A stretch of 34,930 nucleotides of DNA from Blautia sp. (GTDB taxonomy: Bacteria > Bacillota > Clostridia > Lachnospirales > Lachnospiraceae), in the NCBI GenBank assembly GCA_017475035.1, contig JAFVGK010000141.1:1-34930 (forward strand). The letters are read 5' to 3'. Of this stretch, positions 23,660 through 31,816 are shown in pieces. The translations under genes and the position numbers were made by a program. Each line of letters opens with the position of its first letter. The first letter of the stretch is position 1. The notes under the pieces are model-generated. The model was not told where the DNA came from, made no database searches, and saw only the letters and a program-made list of their open reading frames with translations.

Positions 23660-23713
23660 ATGATTCAGGCGGCAGCTTCCTTTGGGAAGCCCGATGTTAA
23701 CAGCCTGAATCAT
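23660..23713 (+). promoter_or_regulatory. Leader hairpin of the GH13 gene, built from R2-like ends
   Basis: Outer arms ATGATTCAGGC and GCCTGAATCAT are perfectly complementary (11 bp) and match the R2 end motif. An inner hairpin GGCAGCTTCC / GGGAAGCCC lies inside. It sits between the promoter and the ribosome binding site, so it could affect transcript stability or translation. There is no T-run, so it is not a simple terminator. Confidence 0.6.
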
Positions 23714-23745
23714 ATTACTCTTTTATAGAAAGCAGAGGTGATTCT

Positions 23746-25677
23746 ATGGCTTGGTATGATGAAGCAGTTTTTTACCACATATACCCCCTGGGACTGACGG
23801 GGGCTCCGGCGCAGAATCCTTATGGAGAACCGGTGCACCGCCTGCAGCAGCTTTTACCCTGGATCGGCCACATTCGAAGCATCGGCTGTAACGCCCTGTA
23901 CATCGGGCCATTGTTTGAATCCGTAGGCCACGGCTACGAAACCACGGATTATAAGAAGCTTGACAGCAGATTAGGCGTAAATGCTGATCTGACAGCTTTT
24001 GTTGCAGCCTGTCATGAGGCAGGGATCCGGGTGATCCTGGACGGAGTTTTTAACCATACGGGAAGAGACTTTTTTGCCTTTAAGGATATTCAGCAAAACA
24101 GAGAGAATTCCGCTTACAGAGACTGGTATTGTAATGTAAATTTCTGGGGCAACACGGAATATAATGACGGGTTCTCTTATGATAATTGGGGCGGTTTTAA
24201 TCTTCTGGCAAAGCTGAACCAGAAAAATCCGGCCGTACGGGATTATATCTGCGACGTAATCCGTTTTTGGGTCAGTGAATTCGATATCGACGGAATCCGC
24301 CTTGACGCTGCGGATGTCCTGGATTTTGATTTCATGAAAGCACTGCGTCATGTGGCTGATCATGTCAAGACGGACTTCTGGCTTATGGGAGAAGTGATTC
24401 ACGGAGAATATTCCCGTTGGGCAAATCAGGACACACTGCACAGCGTGACGAACTACCATCTCCATAAAGCGCTTTATTCCGGCCATAACGATCACAATTA
24501 TTTCGAAATCGCCCACACTGTAAAACGCCTGTATGATATGGGCGGAAACCGTCCGGACGGATTACGCCTATACAATTTTGTGGACAATCATGATGTGGAA
24601 AGGATCTACACAAAACTGTCCAATAAAGCTCATATGGTTCCTGTACACATTCTGCTGTACACTCTTCCGGGCATCCCGTCGATTTACTATGGTTCGGAGT
24701 TCGGTATCGAAGGACGCAAGGAGAGATACTCGGATGCTTCCCTTCGTCCATGTTTACATCTCGAAGATTATTCTTCCGCTTTGACAGAAAATCCCGTTAC
24801 TTCACTGATTGCACGTCTCGGGCAGATTCACGCGGAAGAAAAAGCACTATCCTATGGCCATTACCGTGAGCTTTCCCTTACGACAAGGCAATATGCCTTT
24901 GCCAGACAGCTTGACGGACGCAACGTCATCATTACTGTAAACAATGATGACGCTCCTGCTTCTTTTGGCGTCAGCTCAGATGCATGTACCTATACAGGCG
25001 CACTTTCCGGTAAGCAGGTCAAAGCAAAGGATGGCTTTCTGCAGGTAACGATCGGAGCAAATTCAGGTGATATCTGGATTCCGTCAATGGAAAACAAAAA
25101 CGAAGAAACCGACGATCATTCTGAAGTATTATCGGAGACAGCCGCTGGTAAATCTACGGAAATATCCTCTGAAAGCTCTGCCGGGACTTCCACGGATATT
25201 TCCTCCGGAGCTTTCACCGTAGCTTCCGTGGAAACTTTCTCCGGGACTTCCACGGAAACTCCCACTGAGACTCTTTCCGATACTTCCGCAGAGATTTTCA
25301 CTAAAACTGAGACTTCCGCCGTATCTCCTGTTTCAGAATCAGGGTCTGAAGTAACCACTGCTCCTTCTTCCGAAAATAGTCTCGAAAAAGAACCTCTTCC
25401 TGTGACTGCCGATTCTGTAAGCAGTATTCTGCCGGAAACAGCTCGTTCGGGCAAGGCTGCAGCAAAAAGCGGTCCGGATATGGAGCAGCCATATACAATC
25501 CCGCTCAGACCGGACGGAACACCGAAAAGCTATGATGAAATGAGTGTAAAGGAACTGCAGCGTGCGGTTCTCCACAGACTCAGCCAGAATGGGCCTCTTA
25601 CAGATCAGATGAAACGGGATGTTGCAGAAAATGTCTACCATGATTCACTGGTCAATTGGATTAAAAGCTTCCGGTAA
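23746..25677 (+). CDS. GH13 alpha-amylase family enzyme with Ser/Thr-rich tail
   Basis: A 643-residue glycoside hydrolase without a signal peptide, so probably cytoplasmic and acting on maltodextrins taken up by the cell. The GH13 barrel spans about 1-390: region I DGVFNH (99-104), region II GIRLDAAD with nucleophile Asp187, region III GEVIHG with acid/base Glu216, and region IV FVDNHD with Asp283. A short beta domain follows to about 445. Residues about 449-578 are a long linker rich in Ser, Thr, Glu and Ala (TSTETPTETL, for example), partly repeated at the DNA level. Residues 579-643 are a helical, charged end (SYDEMSVKELQRAVLHRL). Such a linker is typical of exported enzymes, so its presence without a signal peptide is odd. 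The start has an AGAGGTG site. Substrate is not certain. Confidence 0.92.
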   Translation: MAWYDEAVFYHIYPLGLTGAPAQNPYGEPVHRLQQLLPWIGHIRSIGCNALYIGPLFESVGHGYETTDYKKLDSRLGVNADLTAFVAACHEAGIRVILDGVFNHTGRDFFAFKDIQQNRENSAYRDWYCNVNFWGNTEYNDGFSYDNWGGFNLLAKLNQKNPAVRDYICDVIRFWVSEFDIDGIRLDAADVLDFDFMKALRHVADHVKTDFWLMGEVIHGEYSRWANQDTLHSVTNYHLHKALYSGHNDHNYFEIAHTVKRLYDMGGNRPDGLRLYNFVDNHDVERIYTKLSNKAHMVPVHILLYTLPGIPSIYYGSEFGIEGRKERYSDASLRPCLHLEDYSSALTENPVTSLIARLGQIHAEEKALSYGHYRELSLTTRQYAFARQLDGRNVIITVNNDDAPASFGVSSDACTYTGALSGKQVKAKDGFLQVTIGANSGDIWIPSMENKNEETDDHSEVLSETAAGKSTEISSESSAGTSTDISSGAFTVASVETFSGTSTETPTETLSDTSAEIFTKTETSAVSPVSESGSEVTTAPSSENSLEKEPLPVTADSVSSILPETARSGKAAAKSGPDMEQPYTIPLRPDGTPKSYDEMSVKELQRAVLHRLSQNGPLTDQMKRDVAENVYHDSLVNWIKSFR

Positions 25678-25740
25678 AAAATCGTTACCCGAAGGCATTG
25701 AGTCAACGCACAAAACTTCGTAACAGGAAAAGAATTGTGC
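25678..25740 (+). repeat. Fragment of the R1 copy A central module
   Basis: AATCGTTACCCGAAGGCATTGAGTCAACGCACAAAA-type sequence matches the reverse complement of about 15336-15390 in R1 copy A (ATTGAGTCAACG and CCGAAG are shared). The R1 outer arms are absent. It lies directly after the GH13 stop codon. Confidence 0.6.
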
Positions 25741-25807
25741 CGCCACTTGTCTTTGGCGGGACAAAGTTCGCCGGCAGTCGAAAAACCCATCACCGCCGCC
25801 CCTGTAA

Positions 25808-25852
25808 AAAGCCTGTTTACACTGCTTTTACAATACAGTGTAAACAGGCTTT
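25808..25852. terminator. Bidirectional terminator between GH13 gene and hisA
   Basis: Hairpin AAAGCCTGTTTACACTG / CAGTGTAAACAGGCTTT. On the minus strand it is followed by five T; on the plus strand by a T-rich stretch. Confidence 0.85.
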
Positions 25853-25881
25853 CATCTTTCATGAAACCTTATATTATGCGA

Positions 25882-25976
25882 ACGAATTTACTGCGGAATC
25901 ATACCGCTTGCAGCGGCGTAAATCCGGCGCAGTAAACGAATCAAAACGCAAGCATTTTGTTCGTTTACTATAAAAT
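25882..25976 (+). repeat. R3 repeat, copy d (reference copy)
   Basis: Reads ACGAATTTACTGCGGAATC, CCGCTTGCAGCGG, CGTAAATCCGGCGCAGTAAACG, AATCAAAACGCAAGC and ATTTTGTTCGTTTACTATAAA. Two hairpins: TTTACTGCG...CGCAGTAAA enclosing CCGCTTGCAGCGG, and GTAAACGAATCAAAACG / ATTTTGTTCGTTTAC. Its right end touches the stop codon of hisA (25976-25978). Confidence 0.75.
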
Positions 25977-26758
25977 CACAAAATATCCGGATCAGCACCT
26001 GCAATCATCGAAAACGGAATTGTCCCGCCAAACAGATCCAGCGCACTTCCTATCGTAAAATCAAGTCTTCCCATAGTGCATTCCTTCAGAACCAGTAAAT
26101 CCTGTATGGAACCGATCCCTCCCGCGTATGTCACCGGACGTTTCGTGTATCCGGCAAGAAGTCCGGCCAGCTCTGTCTCGATTCCCCTTGCCTTTCCTTC
26201 CTTGTCTACCGCATGCACCAGGAATTCCGCGCAATGCTCTCCCAGCTTTTCCAGCAAAGCCAGGGTCACCTTCTCCTCTGTGAAATTCTGCCAGCGGTCA
26301 GTGACTACATAATAGTCCGCTCCTTTTTTACGGCAGCTCACATCAAGAACCAAGCGTTCCCGTCCTACGGTTTCCTCCATCCAGTTCAATCTGTCATAGT
26401 CAATACGGCCTTCATGAAAAACGAAAGAGGTCACAATCACGTGACTTGCGCCGGCATGTAAAAAGTCCAGGGCATTCTCCGGATTCACGCCGCCCCCAAC
26501 CTGCAGTCCCTGCGGAAATGCCCTCAAGGCAGCAAACGCCTGTCTCCTCGTTTCCTCATAGTAAAAAGAAGAAGCCGGATTTAAAAGAATCACATGCCCC
26601 CCGGTCAGATGATATCTCTGATACAATTTTGCAAAATCCTGCGCCCCTTTTTCCGAAACGAAGTTTTCTGTTGCTTCGTTTTTCTCATCCTTCAGGCTGC
26701 CGCCTACAATCTGTTTTACTTTTCCGTTGTGGATGTCAATGCAAGGGCGAAATTTCAT
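25976..26758 (-). CDS. hisA: HisA isomerase, eukaryotic (HIS6) type
   Basis: A 260-residue (beta-alpha)8 enzyme that opens the ribose ring of ProFAR to PRFAR in histidine synthesis. The sequence follows the fungal/plant HIS6 pattern (TIGR02129) rather than standard bacterial HisA: FRPCIDIHNGKVKQIVGG at the start, LTGGHVILL, LQVGGGVNPENALDFL, GASHVIVTS, RLVLDVSCRKK, VVTDRWQNFTEE, EFLVHAVDKEG, VTYAGGIGS and TIGSALDLFGG. It lies 33 bases after dapB, with GAGGAGAG before its ATG, far from any other his gene in the window. The eukaryotic-type form occurs in some bacteria, so recent transfer from a eukaryote is not implied. R3 copy d abuts its stop. Confidence 0.93.
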   Translation of the reverse strand: MKFRPCIDIHNGKVKQIVGGSLKDEKNEATENFVSEKGAQDFAKLYQRYHLTGGHVILLNPASSFYYEETRRQAFAALRAFPQGLQVGGGVNPENALDFLHAGASHVIVTSFVFHEGRIDYDRLNWMEETVGRERLVLDVSCRKKGADYYVVTDRWQNFTEEKVTLALLEKLGEHCAEFLVHAVDKEGKARGIETELAGLLAGYTKRPVTYAGGIGSIQDLLVLKECTMGRLDFTIGSALDLFGGTIPFSMIAGADPDIL

Positions 26759-26791
26759 GATTCTCTCTCCTCAAGAGCAGGGGATTATAAA

Positions 26792-27547
26792 TTATCCTAT
26801 GACGTCTGACATATCATATTTTCCTGCAGGCTTTCCTGCAAGGAATTTTGCCGCTTCCACCGCTCCTTTTCCGAAAATGGACCGGGAAAACGCCGTGTGG
26901 CGAAACTCTATCACTTCGTCCTGTCCGGCAAAGATCACAACATGGTCTCCGGGTATATTTCCCCCGCGAACCGCGCTGATTCCGATTTCCATCGGATCCC
27001 GCTGCTGACGGACCTGGCTTCTGTCATAGACATAATGAAACTGCCCGTTCATGGCTTCATTGATGCTGTCAGCCAGAGCCAGAGCCGTCCCGCTCGGAGC
27101 ATCAACCTTTCTGTTATGATGCCGCTCCACAATATCTATATCAAACCCGGCCGGAGAAAGAATCTTAGCCGCGTCTTTTAAAAGCTTCAATAAAACATTG
27201 ACACCCAAAGACATATTGGCTGACTTCAAAATCGGAATCTGTTTTGCAGCCTCTTCCACTTTTTGAAGCTGTTCCTCGCTCAGTCCTGTTGTGCACAGGA
27301 CAAGAGGCATCTTTTTTACAAGGCAGTCATTCAGTAAGGCATCCAAAGCCTTTGCCGAAGAAAAATCAACAACGACATCCGCCTCAAGCGTGCAATCCAT
27401 CAAGGAAGAAAAAACGGGAAACGTACATTTTCCCAGATCTGCAAGATCTACTCCCGCAACGATTTCAATCTGAGGATCTTCTGACACAATCCCCGCAATG
27501 ACCTGTCCCATACGGCCATTGCAGCCATGCATGATCATTCTTATCAT
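26792..27547 (-). CDS. dapB: 4-hydroxy-tetrahydrodipicolinate reductase
   Basis: A 251-residue NAD(P)H-dependent enzyme making tetrahydrodipicolinate for lysine and, through diaminopimelate, peptidoglycan. The nucleotide-binding GCNGRMGQVI lies at residues 9-18, the active-site VERHHNRKVDAPSGTAL near 143-159, and the C-terminal EVIEFRHTAFSRSIF closes the fold. The length matches the shorter Firmicute form. The ATG follows GGAGG by about 11 bases. It follows dapA after 163 bases that contain R2 and R3 remnants, and precedes hisA. Confidence 0.96.
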   Translation of the reverse strand: MIRMIMHGCNGRMGQVIAGIVSEDPQIEIVAGVDLADLGKCTFPVFSSLMDCTLEADVVVDFSSAKALDALLNDCLVKKMPLVLCTTGLSEEQLQKVEEAAKQIPILKSANMSLGVNVLLKLLKDAAKILSPAGFDIDIVERHHNRKVDAPSGTALALADSINEAMNGQFHYVYDRSQVRQQRDPMEIGISAVRGGNIPGDHVVIFAGQDEVIEFRHTAFSRSIFGKGAVEAAKFLAGKPAGKYDMSDVIG

Positions 27548-27571
27548 CTTACTCTCAGCCTCCGTATTTCA

Positions 27572-27628
27572 ATGACTGCATCAACAAAAGATTCCGCGGA
27601 ACAATTCTCAGCGGAGCTGCTCTCGCAT
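27572..27628 (+). repeat. R2 remnant, copy h
   Basis: AATGACTGCATCAACAAAAG and CTCAGCGGAGCTGCTCTCGC match the left arm of R2 copy e. It occupies the dapA-dapB gap together with R3 copy e. Confidence 0.55.
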
Positions 27629-27662
27629 AAATTCTTTATAGTATGCGCAGGATTGATTTCCT

Positions 27663-27724
27663 GCAGAAAGATGCCGCTTACGCGGCGTAAAATCCGGCAA
27701 AACAAACAAATCAAAATGCAAGCA
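27663..27724 (+). repeat. R3 remnant, copy e, overlapping the end of dapA
   Basis: GATGCCGCTTACGCGGCGTAAAATCCGGC and AATCAAAATGCAAGCA match the R3 copies at 16487 and 25882. The right end of R3 (ATTTT...GTTTACTATAA) is missing. The stop codon and last two or three codons of dapA are contained in it. Confidence 0.65.
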
Positions 27725-28604
27725 GTCCGTAATTCTTCAAAGCCAGTTTGAGCTTCTCCAGATTAGCCGGTTCCATTTCACAAAGCGGCATCCTTGTCGG
27801 TCCAACCTCAAAGCCCAAAAGATTCATGGCTGTCTTTACAGGAATCGGATTTACCTCACAAAACAGAGCGTCTATCAGCTCCAGTGCTTCCAGCTGCATT
27901 TTTGCAGCCCCTTCCGTATCCTTTTCCAGGAATCGGGCAGCAATCTCATGGGTCTGGCTCGGGGCAACATTAGAAAGAACAGAAATTACGCCCAGTCCGC
28001 CGAGAGACATAATCGGAATAATCTGGTCGTCATTGCCGGAGTAAAGCTCCAGATTACCGTCACATAAAGACATCGTCTTTGCGATCTGGGAGATATTCCC
28101 GCTGGCAGCCTTAAGTCCGACAATATTCGGAACATCCTTTACCAGGGCAGCTACCGTCTGAGGCATGATGTTTGTGCCTGTACGGCTGGGAACATTGTAC
28201 ATAATAATCGGAGTGCCAGGAATCTCTTTTGCGATCATGGTATAATGACCGATCAGGCCTTTCTGCGTTGCCTTATTATAATACGGAGCTACAAGAAGTA
28301 CCGCATCCACGCCATATGAAGCCGCTTCTTTCGACATCATAATCGCGGTCTCCGTACAGTTGGAGCCTGTGCCGCCGATGACAGGGATCCTGCCATGAAC
28401 CTGGTCAACGGCAAATTTGATCGTTTTTAAATGCTCGCCATGTGTAAGGGTTGATGACTCTCCGGTCGTGCCGCAGATAATGATTGCATCTGTACCATTG
28501 TCGATCTGATAGTTTAATATTTCATCCAGCTTATCATAGTTCACGGTAAAATCATCATTCATCGGTGTAACAATCGCCACACCTGCTCCCTTGAAAACAG
28601 CCAT
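27711..28604 (-). CDS. dapA: 4-hydroxy-tetrahydrodipicolinate synthase
   Basis: A 297-residue aldolase condensing pyruvate and aspartate semialdehyde at the lysine/diaminopimelate branch. The family motifs are clear: GTTGESSTLTHGEH, the Tyr in MYNVPSRTG, the Schiff-base Lys in VGLKAASGN and GNDDQIIPIMSLGG. The ATG has AAAGGAGG 8 bases upstream. It starts 14 bases after the CobO-like gene. The protein ends KNYGLLAF: many relatives stop at or near GLL, and the extra codons and TGA stop here lie in R3 sequence, so the end of the gene appears to have been captured from the repeat. Confidence 0.96.
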   Translation of the reverse strand: MAVFKGAGVAIVTPMNDDFTVNYDKLDEILNYQIDNGTDAIIICGTTGESSTLTHGEHLKTIKFAVDQVHGRIPVIGGTGSNCTETAIMMSKEAASYGVDAVLLVAPYYNKATQKGLIGHYTMIAKEIPGTPIIMYNVPSRTGTNIMPQTVAALVKDVPNIVGLKAASGNISQIAKTMSLCDGNLELYSGNDDQIIPIMSLGGLGVISVLSNVAPSQTHEIAARFLEKDTEGAAKMQLEALELIDALFCEVNPIPVKTAMNLLGFEVGPTRMPLCEMEPANLEKLKLALKNYGLLAF

Positions 28605-28618
28605 CGACCGTTCCTCCT

Positions 28619-29122
28619 TTATCTATGATCAATTAAACAGCTTGTGCGAACTTCTGTCACAATATCCACATGTTCGACAATCCAGTCCGGCAGTGTCATC
28701 CCTGTCAGTATAATCTCCATGGAACCGTCTCTCTGAGAAAGCATATCCGTCACAAGCTCTTTTGTGACAATACCCATATCAATCACGCCGAGGATTTCAT
28801 CCAACACAAGAAAATCACATTCTCTGGTCGCAATCACTTTTCTTGCAAAATTGATGCCATTCACGATATTGATTTTTTCTTCTGCCTGTTCCTGTTCGCT
28901 CAGTTCGCTGAATATTGTTTCCTGCTTTTCAAAGCGGAAAAACTTAACATCAAGATCATCCAGCTTTTCGAGGATGCTCAGTTCTCCGCGCTCAGATCCT
29001 TTCAGAAACTGAATGATAATCACGCTTTTTCCCGTCAGCGATGCCTGAATGCTTTTCCCCATGGCCATCGCAGTTTTTCCTCGGCCGCTGCCGCAGATAA
29101 TCTCTGTAAGCTTTTTTTCCAT
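28619..29122 (-). CDS. CobO/BtuR-like ATP:corrinoid adenosyltransferase family protein
   Basis: A 167-residue P-loop protein. The nucleotide-binding loop GSGRGKTAMAMGKS lies at residues 11-24, followed by SVIIIQFLKGSERGEL, the Walker-B-like FLVLDEILGVIDMG and the closing LTGMTLPDWIVEHVDIVTEV. This is the CobA/CobO/BtuR layout, whose members adenosylate cob(I)alamin or its precursors. It lies in a typA-dapA setting with no cobalamin gene nearby, which is seen with some standalone family members; the substrate is therefore less certain. The ATG has AGAGGA upstream, 25 bases after typA. Confidence 0.85.
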   Translation of the reverse strand: MEKKLTEIICGSGRGKTAMAMGKSIQASLTGKSVIIIQFLKGSERGELSILEKLDDLDVKFFRFEKQETIFSELSEQEQAEEKINIVNGINFARKVIATRECDFLVLDEILGVIDMGIVTKELVTDMLSQRDGSMEIILTGMTLPDWIVEHVDIVTEVRTSCLIDHR

Positions 29123-29147
29123 GTCTTAAAAATCCTCTAAATCATTA

Positions 29148-30980
29148 TCAGCTTTTCCTGAAGGCTGCCCTTTTCCTGTCTCTGGAATCCAGGATTCTTT
29201 TTCTGATGCGCAGACTCTTTGGCGTTACCTCCAGAAGCTCGTCCGCATCAATAAACTCAATCGCCTGTTCCAGGCTCAGAATCCTTGGAGGGGTCAGCTT
29301 TAAAGCTTCATCCGCATTGGAAGACCTGGTGTTTGTGAGATGTTTCGTCTTACAGACATTCAGTTCAATGTCTTCCGCTTTGCCATTCTGTCCGATGACC
29401 ATGCCCGCATAGACCTTTTCGCCGGGTCCGATAAAGAGAGTTCCTCTTTCCTGAGCGACAAAAAGTCCATAGGTAACGGACTCACCTGCTTCAAAAGCGA
29501 TCAGGGAACCCTGTTTACGATAAGGAAAATCACCCTTATACGGAGCATAACCATCAAAAATCGTGTTAATAATTCCTGTTCCTTTTGTGTTTGTCAAAAA
29601 ATCACCGCTGAATCCGATGAGTCCACGGGCCGGAATGGAAAATTCCATACGGACTGTCCCATCGCTCTGCGTACTCATGCTCTGCAGCTCTCCCTTGCGT
29701 TCTGAAAGCATAGAGATGACCGTTCCGGAAAACTCCTCTGCCACATCGACATAAGCAAGCTCCATCGGCTCAAGCTTATGCCCCGCATCATCATAACGAT
29801 ATAATACCTCCGGCTTGCTGACCGCAAACTCATATCCTTCCCTGCGCATATTCTCCACAAGAACTGACAGATGCAGTTCACCTCGTCCGGATACTTTAAA
29901 GCACTCTGTCGTTTCCGTATCCTCTACACGAAGACTGACATCCGTATTCAGTTCCCTGTACAGGCGGTCACGAAGATGACGGGAAGTAACATATTTTCCT
30001 TCCTGTCCGGCCATAGGGCTGTCGTTCACCAGGAAGTTCATCGCAATCGTCGGCTCGGAAATTTTCTGGAAAGGAATCGCCGCGGGCCGGTCTCCTCCGC
30101 ATAAGGTATCGCCGATATGAATCTGGTCGATACCTGAAATCGCGACAATTGAACCGATGGCGGCTTCTTTCACTTCGATCTTTGTCAATCCTTCAAACTC
30201 ATAGAGCTTGCTGATCTTTACTTTCTGAAGCTTATCGGGATCATGGTGATTCACAAGGGTTACTTCCTGATTTACACGGATCGTACCGTTTTCGACTTTA
30301 CCTACGCCGATCCTTCCCACATATTCATTATAATCAATCGTACTGATCAGAACCTGCGTGTCCGCTTCAGGATCTCCCTCCGGAGCCGGAATATATTTCA
30401 GGATCGCGTCAAAGAGCGGCTCCATCGTATCTGACGTATCGTTCAGATCCAGCATCGCATGGCCCGTCTTTGCGGAAGCATATAAAAACGGACAATCAAG
30501 CTGTTCGTCTGAAGCACCCAGATCCATCAAAAGCTCAAGGATCTCGTCCACGACTTCATCCGGTCTCGCTTCAGGTCTGTCTATCTTATTTATACAGACA
30601 ATCACGTGAAGATCCAGCTCCAGCGCTTTTTTCAGCACAAATTTCGTCTGAGGCATCGCTCCTTCAAAAGCATCCACCAGAAGAATGACGCCGTCTACCA
30701 TCTTCAGTACACGTTCGACCTCGCCTCCGAAATCAGCATGGCCAGGGGTATCCACGATATTGATCTTTACTCCTTTATAATGGACTGCCGTATTTTTCGC
30801 CAGAATGGTAATCCCGCGTTCTCTCTCTATGTCGTTGGAGTCCATGACGCGTTCGACAACCTCCTGGTTTTCCCGAAACACGCCGCTCTGTCGAAGAAGC
30901 TGATCTACCAGCGTCGTCTTACCATGATCTACATGTGCTATGATCGCTACGTTGCGGACATCCTCTCGCTTCGTTCTCAT
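29148..30980 (-). CDS. typA: Ribosome-associated GTPase TypA/BipA
   Basis: A 610-residue translational GTPase (about 607 in E. coli) that binds the 70S ribosome and helps assembly and growth under stress. The G domain shows [10 protein letters not shown] (G1), the switch region [13 protein letters not shown] (G2), [15 protein letters not shown] (G3) and [10 protein letters not shown] (G4). EF-G-like domains III and V and the TypA-specific C-terminal domain follow ([33 protein letters not shown]). The ATG at 30980 gives the normal length; a reading frame from 31037 begins at TTG with no site. AAGGAAGGG lies about 12 bases upstream. It is probably the first gene of typA-cobO-dapA-dapB-hisA. Confidence 0.97.
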   Translation of the reverse strand: MRTKREDVRNVAIIAHVDHGKTTLVDQLLRQSGVFRENQEVVERVMDSNDIERERGITILAKNTAVHYKGVKINIVDTPGHADFGGEVERVLKMVDGVILLVDAFEGAMPQTKFVLKKALELDLHVIVCINKIDRPEARPDEVVDEILELLMDLGASDEQLDCPFLYASAKTGHAMLDLNDTSDTMEPLFDAILKYIPAPEGDPEADTQVLISTIDYNEYVGRIGVGKVENGTIRVNQEVTLVNHHDPDKLQKVKISKLYEFEGLTKIEVKEAAIGSIVAISGIDQIHIGDTLCGGDRPAAIPFQKISEPTIAMNFLVNDSPMAGQEGKYVTSRHLRDRLYRELNTDVSLRVEDTETTECFKVSGRGELHLSVLVENMRREGYEFAVSKPEVLYRYDDAGHKLEPMELAYVDVAEEFSGTVISMLSERKGELQSMSTQSDGTVRMEFSIPARGLIGFSGDFLTNTKGTGIINTIFDGYAPYKGDFPYRKQGSLIAFEAGESVTYGLFVAQERGTLFIGPGEKVYAGMVIGQNGKAEDIELNVCKTKHLTNTRSSNADEALKLTPPRILSLEQAIEFIDADELLEVTPKSLRIRKRILDSRDRKRAAFRKS

Positions 30981-31047
30981 ATAAAATGTTATCCCTTCCT
31001 TACTTGTTGTAGGTCTTTTATCGTATAAGTTTTTCAATCAAATGCAC

Positions 31048-31076
31048 AGTGTAGCATATTCCGGAGTATAAGTCTA
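31048..31076 (-). promoter_or_regulatory. Promoter of the typA operon
   Basis: On the minus strand: -35 TAGACT (31071-31076), 17-base spacer, -10 TACACT (31048-31053). Only four -35 bases fit the consensus, but spacing and position are good. Confidence 0.5.
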
Positions 31077-31102
31077 GTTTTTTTTCGAGTGTAGGATCGT
31101 TG

Positions 31103-31185
31103 GCGACAGCCTGACGCCCGGATAGAGTGCAGGGTCTCAGGCGACAATTGACGCCCGGATAGAGTGCAGGGTCTTAGGCAACAAT
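31103..31185 (-). repeat. 38-bp tandem repeats at the edge of R1 copy B
   Basis: Two units (31103-31140 and 31141-31177) share GACGCCCGGATAGAGTGCAGGGTCT, each starting GCGACA. A third partial unit (GCAACAATTGACGC) leads straight into R1 copy B. The R1 edge thus appears to have been duplicated. Confidence 0.8.
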
Positions 31186-31422
31186 TGACGCTCGGCTTCT
31201 GGTCTTGCACTGGCTCCCAGATCGATGTCACATTCGCTCAGCCGAAAAATAACAGCCGAGCCATCTCCCGTGGGAGACTAAAGGTCTGAGATGTCTCCGG
31301 AAGAGCCGGAGCCACCTCAGGCCTTAAGTCTCCCATCGGTTTCAGTCTCGTCAATTATTTTTCAAATGCGTCGCTCATTGTGACATCGATCTGTCCGCCT
31401 CTCAAGGTTATGAACCGAGCTG
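31186..31422 (-). repeat. R1 self-complementary repeat, copy B
   Basis: 237 bases from TGACGCTCGGCTTC to ATGAACCGAGCTG. It holds GATGTCACATTCGCTCAGCC, AATAACAGCCGAGCC, a central hairpin at 31272-31334 (GGGAGACTAAAGGTCTGAG / CTCAGGCCTTAAGTCTCCC), CAGTCTCGTCAATTATTTTT and TCGCTCATTGTGACATCGA. The two halves are complementary throughout. The direction is opposite to the array at 33138-33763. Confidence 0.85.
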
Positions 31423-31537
31423 TATAATAAAGTTTTTACATTAATAAATAAAAACCTTGCGTTTTGTTCGTCAATATATACCCGGCAATAGAAATGTTTG
31501 CCAACCCAGTCAACGTATAGCAGGTTTACGAGCTCCC

Positions 31538-31787
31538 ATTTATAGTAAACGACATTAGAATCTTTTCTTTTCAGCTTATCAAACCAAGCTCCGGAGTGTC
31601 TAAGAATTGCTCTAAAGTAAAGATGCTCTAAAGTAAAAAAATTATTGTCGTTTACTCTGAAAGTCTCACACCCTTGCACAATCATCCTATGAATACGCAT
31701 CAGTTATTTGTACATATTGTACAAAACGAAACAACTTTTATTCATGGTGGTGTCGAGCTGTGCACGGCATGGAGGTTTACTATAAAT
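31538..31787. mobile_element. MITE-like segment with perfect 13-bp inverted ends
   Basis: Bounded by ATTTATAGTAAAC (31538-31550) and its exact inverse GTTTACTATAAAT (31775-31787); an inner pair GTAAACGACA / TGTCGTTTAC lies inside. The left end is shared with 20312-20345 and the terminal motif with R3. No transposase is encoded. A minus-strand reading frame of up to 112 codons (31362-31700) crosses its border with R1 copy B and is not convincing. Confidence 0.55.
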
Positions 31788-31816
31788 AAAAAACAGCCCG
31801 AAACAGTACTCCTATT

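Noticed and set aside
31362-31700. 112-codon minus-strand frame near R1 copy B
   Set aside because: It spans the boundary of two different repeats. The protein looks somewhat natural, so a decayed gene remnant cannot be excluded, but nothing identifies it.
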